This document shows, in pieces, positions 13,099 through 16,513 of a stretch of 16,513 bases of DNA. The stretch comes from Pyrodictiaceae archaeon. GTDB lineage: Archaea; Thermoproteota; Thermoprotei_A; Sulfolobales; Pyrodictiaceae. The stretch is from the NCBI GenBank assembly GCA_026986935.1, contig JALSNP010000019.1:1-16513 (forward strand), in the 5' to 3' direction. Within the stretch, counting starts at the first letter, position 1. Every line of letters starts with the position of its first letter. The position numbers were made by a program, and so were the translations under genes. Below the pieces are notes generated by a model. That model made no database searches, was not told the origin of the DNA, and saw only the letters and a program-made list of their open reading frames with translations.

Positions 13099-13833
13099 GT
13101 GCGTGAGCTAGCGGAGAAGCTTATCGAGGAAACGAGGCTGAGTTCCCTGAAGCGGTTCCTAACAACCCCTAGGCGTGTATTAGCGGTCTTGTACGCATAT
13201 ACTATTTGTAGCAGGCTGGAGGACTGCGTGCTAGAGGCTAGCATAGCCTCCGCGCTCTACGTAGAGGCTCTAATGGAGAATGACAGGCTGGATACTAGTT
13301 GGCTCCCGAGCCACATCCGTGTACACGTGGAGAGAGCGCTAAGCGATGCAGAGGATGCCGCGCTTCGCGCACCTTCCTCGCTTTATGCACAAATAGGTCT
13401 CGACGCGGATTTGTTAGCAAGAATAGGCGCCCTATCCATGCTAGCTACTAGGGGGCTGGGCGCGGATAATTTGAGGGACTTATTAGCAAAGTTTGCCGAG
13501 TCTCTGAGCTATGCCTATGCAGCCGACTACATCGTGTACACGAAGCCAGCCAAGTCCCTCGTGCAGATCCTAAGACCACACACAATAGCTATGGCTAAGT
13601 GGCTCGTAGAGGAATTATCATTACTTGGCATCGATTCCTCGATCAAGGCGGAGCGGTCGGCTGGAGGGCTTGTAGCATATATCGATATCCGTAGCTGCCT
13701 CGGGGCCCGTGCATCGAAGCTCGTATCCGTGAAACCTAGTAGCAACTGTGTCATCTTCAAACTAGATTACGAATGCATACTGGGCAATATGGGGTACAAA
13801 ATATGTATACCGGAGACAACCAGGACTAGGTGA
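13099..13833 (+). CDS. Unrecognised protein, mainly helical
   Basis: An intact 244-residue frame with good coding character that I cannot place in a family. The first 170 or so residues look alpha-helical (Leu/Ala/Glu-rich, e.g. RELAEKLIEETRLSSLKRFL and LVEELSLLGID); the last 70 look like strands, with GGLVAYIDIRSC and NCVIFKLDYECILGN. There is no signal peptide or membrane segment. Six cysteines are scattered, without a metal motif. The GUG start at 13099 has an AGGGG about 10 bases upstream, further than usual. It stands alone on the plus strand between L7Ae and S28e, two genes that are usually adjacent in archaea, so it was probably inserted there or the cluster was rearranged. It could be a lineage-specific protein. 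Confidence 0.75.
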   Translation: MRELAEKLIEETRLSSLKRFLTTPRRVLAVLYAYTICSRLEDCVLEASIASALYVEALMENDRLDTSWLPSHIRVHVERALSDAEDAALRAPSSLYAQIGLDADLLARIGALSMLATRGLGADNLRDLLAKFAESLSYAYAADYIVYTKPAKSLVQILRPHTIAMAKWLVEELSLLGIDSSIKAERSAGGLVAYIDIRSCLGARASKLVSVKPSSNCVIFKLDYECILGNMGYKICIPETTRTR

Positions 13834-13899
13834 AATAAACCAAGGAACTCGTCACAAAAATTTCAGGCTTATAGAGGTTTATGGATTGGAGTACCTAGG

Positions 13900-14286
13900 T
13901 TAGCTAGTGGCCGCCTTGGTTTTTAGCTCGTTAACAGCCTTCGCTATCTCATCAACCAGGTCCTTGGCCTCACCAGGGTCAATGATGCAGGCACTGGCCG
14001 CCGCTACCTCTATGCCAGCTGCTTCACCTAGCCTCTTCTTGCTAGGCACGTAGACGTATGGCACCTTTTTCTCCTCGCATAGGAGTGGTAGGTGCGCCAC
14101 TATTTCTGGGGGGTCAACATCCTCTGCAATAAGTACTAGTTTTGCCAATCCTCTCTCAACACACTTTGTTGTCTCATTTGTCCCTTTCTTTATCTTCCCA
14201 GTCTTCCTCGCAATTTCTAGTGCTTTGTACGCTTTCTCAGCTAGTTCCTCTGGTACCTCGAATCTAACATAGAAGGGCTTGCTCAT
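13900..14286 (-). CDS. rpl7ae: Ribosomal protein L7Ae (kink-turn RNA-binding protein)
   Basis: L7Ae binds kink-turns in 23S rRNA, in C/D and H/ACA guide RNAs and in RNase P RNA. The 128-residue sequence carries [20 protein letters not shown] (31-50, the RNA-binding loop and helix), [22 protein letters not shown] (51-72), [17 protein letters not shown] (75-91) and the hydrophobic VAAASACII loop, with standard length. AUG 14286 has GGAGGAGG 6-8 bases upstream. It is 93 bases behind glutamyl-tRNA synthetase and probably has its own promoter (TATA-like CTTTCTATA at 14352-14360). The leader can form a GC-rich hairpin, and archaeal L7Ae is known to bind its own mRNA in some species. With Rpp30 and Pop5 it is the third RNase P protein in this window. 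Confidence 0.97.
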   Translation of the reverse strand: MSKPFYVRFEVPEELAEKAYKALEIARKTGKIKKGTNETTKCVERGLAKLVLIAEDVDPPEIVAHLPLLCEEKKVPYVYVPSKKRLGEAAGIEVAAASACIIDPGEAKDLVDEIAKAVNELKTKAATS

Positions 14287-14330
14287 GGCTCATCCTCCTC
14301 CCGGGGCCGGTCGTCGCCCCTCCTCTAGTG
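14287..14330 (-). promoter_or_regulatory. L7Ae leader with GC-rich hairpin and possible kink-turn halves
   Basis: On the minus strand GGGGC-N8-GCCCC (14303-14320) is a perfect 5-base-pair stem. Partly overlapping it, GGC-GAC-GA (C-stem, 3-base loop, GA) could face GA-GCC, which lies right against the AUG. That is half of a kink-turn pattern, but the second stem does not pair well as I read it. Treat as suggestive. Confidence 0.3.
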
Positions 14331-14379
14331 ATGCTAGCTCCTTCCTAGGGGTATAGAAAGCTAGCGCAAAACGAGGGGC

Positions 14380-16098
14380 CTACTCGTGGGAGAATATGGC
14401 TACAACTCTGCGCACATTGCCTCTCTCATCGCCTTCGATGGCGTCTATTCGCGCAAACCCTATTCTAACCAATTGCACTAGCTCATCTCTTCTAAGACTC
14501 TTAGCAGCCTCCTCAGCTAGGCCCATTTTATGGTAGAGATCTAGGCCTTCTGGGACAACCAGCTCTATCGGGATAGAGCCCCCTGCTAGAACCCACTGGA
14601 TTATCGGAGCCCCATGCTTCCTAGCCTCTTCAAGACCTTGGCTGTGGTAACGAGCCTTTATCTCATTGACTCCTATACTTGTAATCTCTACGTTGAAGGC
14701 CTCCATTAGCCGCACTATCTTTGCTCCTCTCAACAAGTCTAGGTCGGATCTAGAGACGTATATGGTGGTGGAGGGCCCTGGGACGGTTATTGTTCTCGAA
14801 CCAAGCCTTCCATTGGGATGATAAGGTATCTCGAACGATTTTTCACCCCATGGGATACCCTCTACGAGCATTGGAACAGGGTCGAGGACTACCATTATTC
14901 TTCTCGCCATTGGGTCTATTATTGAGCGATTAATGGCTGCTAGGTTGGTGAAGCTTATGCTGGCATCGGTGTACTTGACACCTACTTCGAGGATTAGTTT
15001 CCTAATCGCCTCGGCTGTGAAGCCTCTACGCCTAAGCCCCGCTATTGTAGCGAATCTCGGATCATCTATTCCACTAGCCGTGCCTGCTTCATAGAGCTTC
15101 TTTAGAGTCGACTTACTCATTATGAAGCCTTCAAGCTTTAGTCTACCAAAATGTATAACCTCTGGGTACTTCCAGCCAAGGCATTCATAGACGTATTTTT
15201 GCTTCTCTGTATTCTGCATGTGCTCTTTTGCCCTAAGTATATGAGTGACCCCCAGTAGGTGATCATCCACGCCTGCTGCGAGGTTATAAGTGGGCCACAC
15301 TACGTACTTGTCACCAACTATTGGGTGAGGATGCTTACCCGTATCAATTATCCTGAAAGCCACCCAGTCCCTTATACTGGGATCCGGGTGGTTGGGGTCT
15401 GTCTTGACTCTTAGGACAGCTTCCCCTTCTGAAAACACGCCTTCAAGCATCTTCTCCCATAGATCAAGGTTCTCTTCAACACTTCTAAGCCTTGGCGGGT
15501 ATTTTTCTAGCATCCCCTTATTCCTATACTCTCTGTACTCGTGGCCCGGCCTGTCATCTATATAAGCGCACCCGTTCTCTATGAGCCTCCTAGCTATATC
15601 GTAGTAGATGGGCATTCTCAGGCTCTGAATATATTCCTCGTCCCACTTGATCCCGAGCCATTCTAGGTCGCGGCGGATAAGCTCATAGGCTTCGGGTAGA
15701 GGTGTCTTTGTCCTCGGATCAGTATCCTCGAATCTCAGTATGAACTTGCCCTTGTACATGACCTTGTACTCATAGCTAAGAATAGCTGGCCTAGCATTGC
15801 CCAGATGGATAGCAAAGTCGGGGTTAGGGGCGAAGCGTGTAACAACCCTGCCCTCGGCAGCGCCTGGAAGGGGTGGAAGAGTCTTCTCCTTCTCTTCTCG
15901 CTTCTTCCTAGTTTCAAGAACCCAGCTATACTCTTCTTCGAGGAGGCGTTTCTGCTCCTCTAATGGGAGACTATTTACCTCTCTCACAGCCTCCGCTACT
16001 ATTCGCGCCACATCGCGCGCATAAGGTCTTAGATCAGGGCGAGCCGCCATCACCTTGCCCATTACCGGGCCGGTTGCTGCTCTTCCACCGTGCTCCAC
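14380..16098 (-). CDS. gltX: Glutamyl-tRNA synthetase (archaeal class I type)
   Basis: GluRS charges tRNA(Glu) and in most archaea also tRNA(Gln), which is then amidated. The class I signatures are present: RFAPNPDFAIHLGNARPA (88-105, HLGN for the HIGH motif), LRFEDTDPRT (121-130), and GFIMSKSTLKK (324-334, KMSKS motif). The C-terminal part is the all-beta anticodon domain shared with GlnRS (from about residue 400; e.g. IWVVLDPVP-like strands, then YHSQGLEEARKHG). At 572 residues it is of archaeal length. GUG 16098 is the first standard start in this frame but has no ribosome binding site, and the reading frame upstream keeps encoding what looks like the conserved N-terminus (KRLAKAYALLNA) back to 16164. 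The gene overlaps or closely follows the lipoyl-barrel-like gene. Confidence 0.95.
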   Translation of the reverse strand: MEHGGRAATGPVMGKVMAARPDLRPYARDVARIVAEAVREVNSLPLEEQKRLLEEEYSWVLETRKKREEKEKTLPPLPGAAEGRVVTRFAPNPDFAIHLGNARPAILSYEYKVMYKGKFILRFEDTDPRTKTPLPEAYELIRRDLEWLGIKWDEEYIQSLRMPIYYDIARRLIENGCAYIDDRPGHEYREYRNKGMLEKYPPRLRSVEENLDLWEKMLEGVFSEGEAVLRVKTDPNHPDPSIRDWVAFRIIDTGKHPHPIVGDKYVVWPTYNLAAGVDDHLLGVTHILRAKEHMQNTEKQKYVYECLGWKYPEVIHFGRLKLEGFIMSKSTLKKLYEAGTASGIDDPRFATIAGLRRRGFTAEAIRKLILEVGVKYTDASISFTNLAAINRSIIDPMARRIMVVLDPVPMLVEGIPWGEKSFEIPYHPNGRLGSRTITVPGPSTTIYVSRSDLDLLRGAKIVRLMEAFNVEITSIGVNEIKARYHSQGLEEARKHGAPIIQWVLAGGSIPIELVVPEGLDLYHKMGLAEEAAKSLRRDELVQLVRIGFARIDAIEGDERGNVRRVVAIFSHE

Positions 16099-16138
16099 TG
16101 CGTTGAGAAGCGCGTAGGCTTTTGCGAGCCGTTTTACC

Positions 16139-16513
16139 TCATTTTCGTCGAACCCTGATATTATGGACCACCTCCTCAGGGGCTATGAAGACTATGTCCT
16201 CCTCCCGTTCACCCGTAGGCGATGAGTAAATGTATACCACGATCCCAGGCACATGGGTCTTTACTCGTCTCATTTCTCTCTTCCGTGTCAGTACATAGCC
16301 TATTGTATCCCATCTCTTCACCTTTACTCCTTCGCAAATCTCTAGAGAAACCCTTATCCCCTCAACGGGTATAGGCTCTATAGGGCTTCCAGGGGGGACA
16401 TATAAGCCGTTGGCATAGTCTATGGGTAGGAGGATTGCAAACCCCCGGACTACCCGCTTCTCCACGAGATCGATGAAATCCATGGAGGAGCCATAGATGC
16501 GCTTACCTAGGCA
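16139..16513 (-). CDS. Lipoyl-barrel-like protein, DUF2118-type, 5' end outside the window
   Basis: The last 125 codons of a minus-strand gene. The region from about GLYVPPGSPIEPIPVEG to the end resembles a biotinyl/lipoyl barrel: ICEGVKVKRWDTIGYVLTRKREMRRVKTHVPGIVVYI has the strand and turn pattern, but the usual modified lysine hairpin (MKM or DK-A) is not present. This matches what I remember of the archaeal DUF2118 family, of unknown function. An AUG at 16483 has no ribosome binding site and the frame is open to the window edge (reading CLGKRIYGSS before it), so the gene most likely begins further right. Its UGA stop (16139-16141) lies inside the region that seems to code for the N-terminus of GltX. 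Confidence 0.6.
   Translation of the reverse strand, partial: CLGKRIYGSSMDFIDLVEKRVVRGFAILLPIDYANGLYVPPGSPIEPIPVEGIRVSLEICEGVKVKRWDTIGYVLTRKREMRRVKTHVPGIVVYIYSSPTGEREEDIVFIAPEEVVHNIRVRRK

Noticed and set aside
14325..14335. GTGATG motif in the gltX-L7Ae gap as a C box
   Set aside because: The last base of the box does not match, and no D box follows at a useful distance.

Overview
The window looks like chromosomal DNA of a hyperthermophilic crenarchaeon, most likely of the Desulfurococcales/Pyrodictiaceae type (Hyperthermus or Pyrolobus-like). That assignment is an inference. It rests on archaea/eukaryote-type ribosomal proteins (L7Ae, S28e, L24e, L15e), archaeal RNase P proteins (Rpp30, Pop5), archaeal-type riboflavin enzymes, very tight gene packing, balanced G+C, and heavy use of UUG and GUG start codons with strong GGAGG ribosome binding sites. 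I saw no insertion sequence, CRISPR array, tRNA or rRNA.

Layout. At the left edge is the 5' part of an unrecognised minus-strand gene (1-282), then a ThiF/MoeB-type E1 enzyme (419-1147, minus). From 1405 to 5934 lies a nearly complete archaeal riboflavin pathway: a creatininase-family protein that fits the formamide hydrolase ArfB (plus strand), and on the minus strand an amidohydrolase-family deaminase-like protein, lumazine synthase RibH, archaeal riboflavin synthase RibC, DHBP synthase RibB and the reductase ArfC. ArfC directly follows an RNA-processing operon (L15e, then COG1325 exosome-linked protein, Rpp30 and Pop5; 5935-8482). Further right come a YchF-like TGS GTPase (8695-9921), NDP kinase (10109-10537), a plus-strand pair (beta-hydroxyacid dehydrogenase plus EamA permease, 10692-12490), L24e and S28e (12573-13016), an unrecognised plus-strand gene (13099-13833), L7Ae (13900-14286), glutamyl-tRNA synthetase (14380-16098) and the end of a lipoyl-barrel-like protein (16139 to the edge).

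How the genes work together. Two themes dominate. One is riboflavin/FMN synthesis. The amidohydrolase overlaps ribH by 8 bases and keeps the metal-binding residues of aminopyrimidine/purine deaminases. To my knowledge the deaminase of the archaeal pathway has no assigned gene, so this protein is a good candidate and is the leading hypothesis of this report. The other theme is translation and RNA processing. Three archaeal RNase P proteins (Rpp30, Pop5, L7Ae) are present, and the common archaeal order L7Ae-S28e-L24e-Ndk is kept on one strand but broken by three genes on the opposite strand.

Unusual points: Pop5 has an N-terminal membrane helix; the conserved N-terminus of glutamyl-tRNA synthetase extends upstream of any AUG/GUG/UUG and could start at AUA; a perfect hairpin holds the ribosome binding site of the COG1325 gene in its loop; an inverted repeat sits where a repressor would bind at the ribH promoter; and the intergenic DNA upstream of L15e can form competing hairpins with C/D-box-like motifs.
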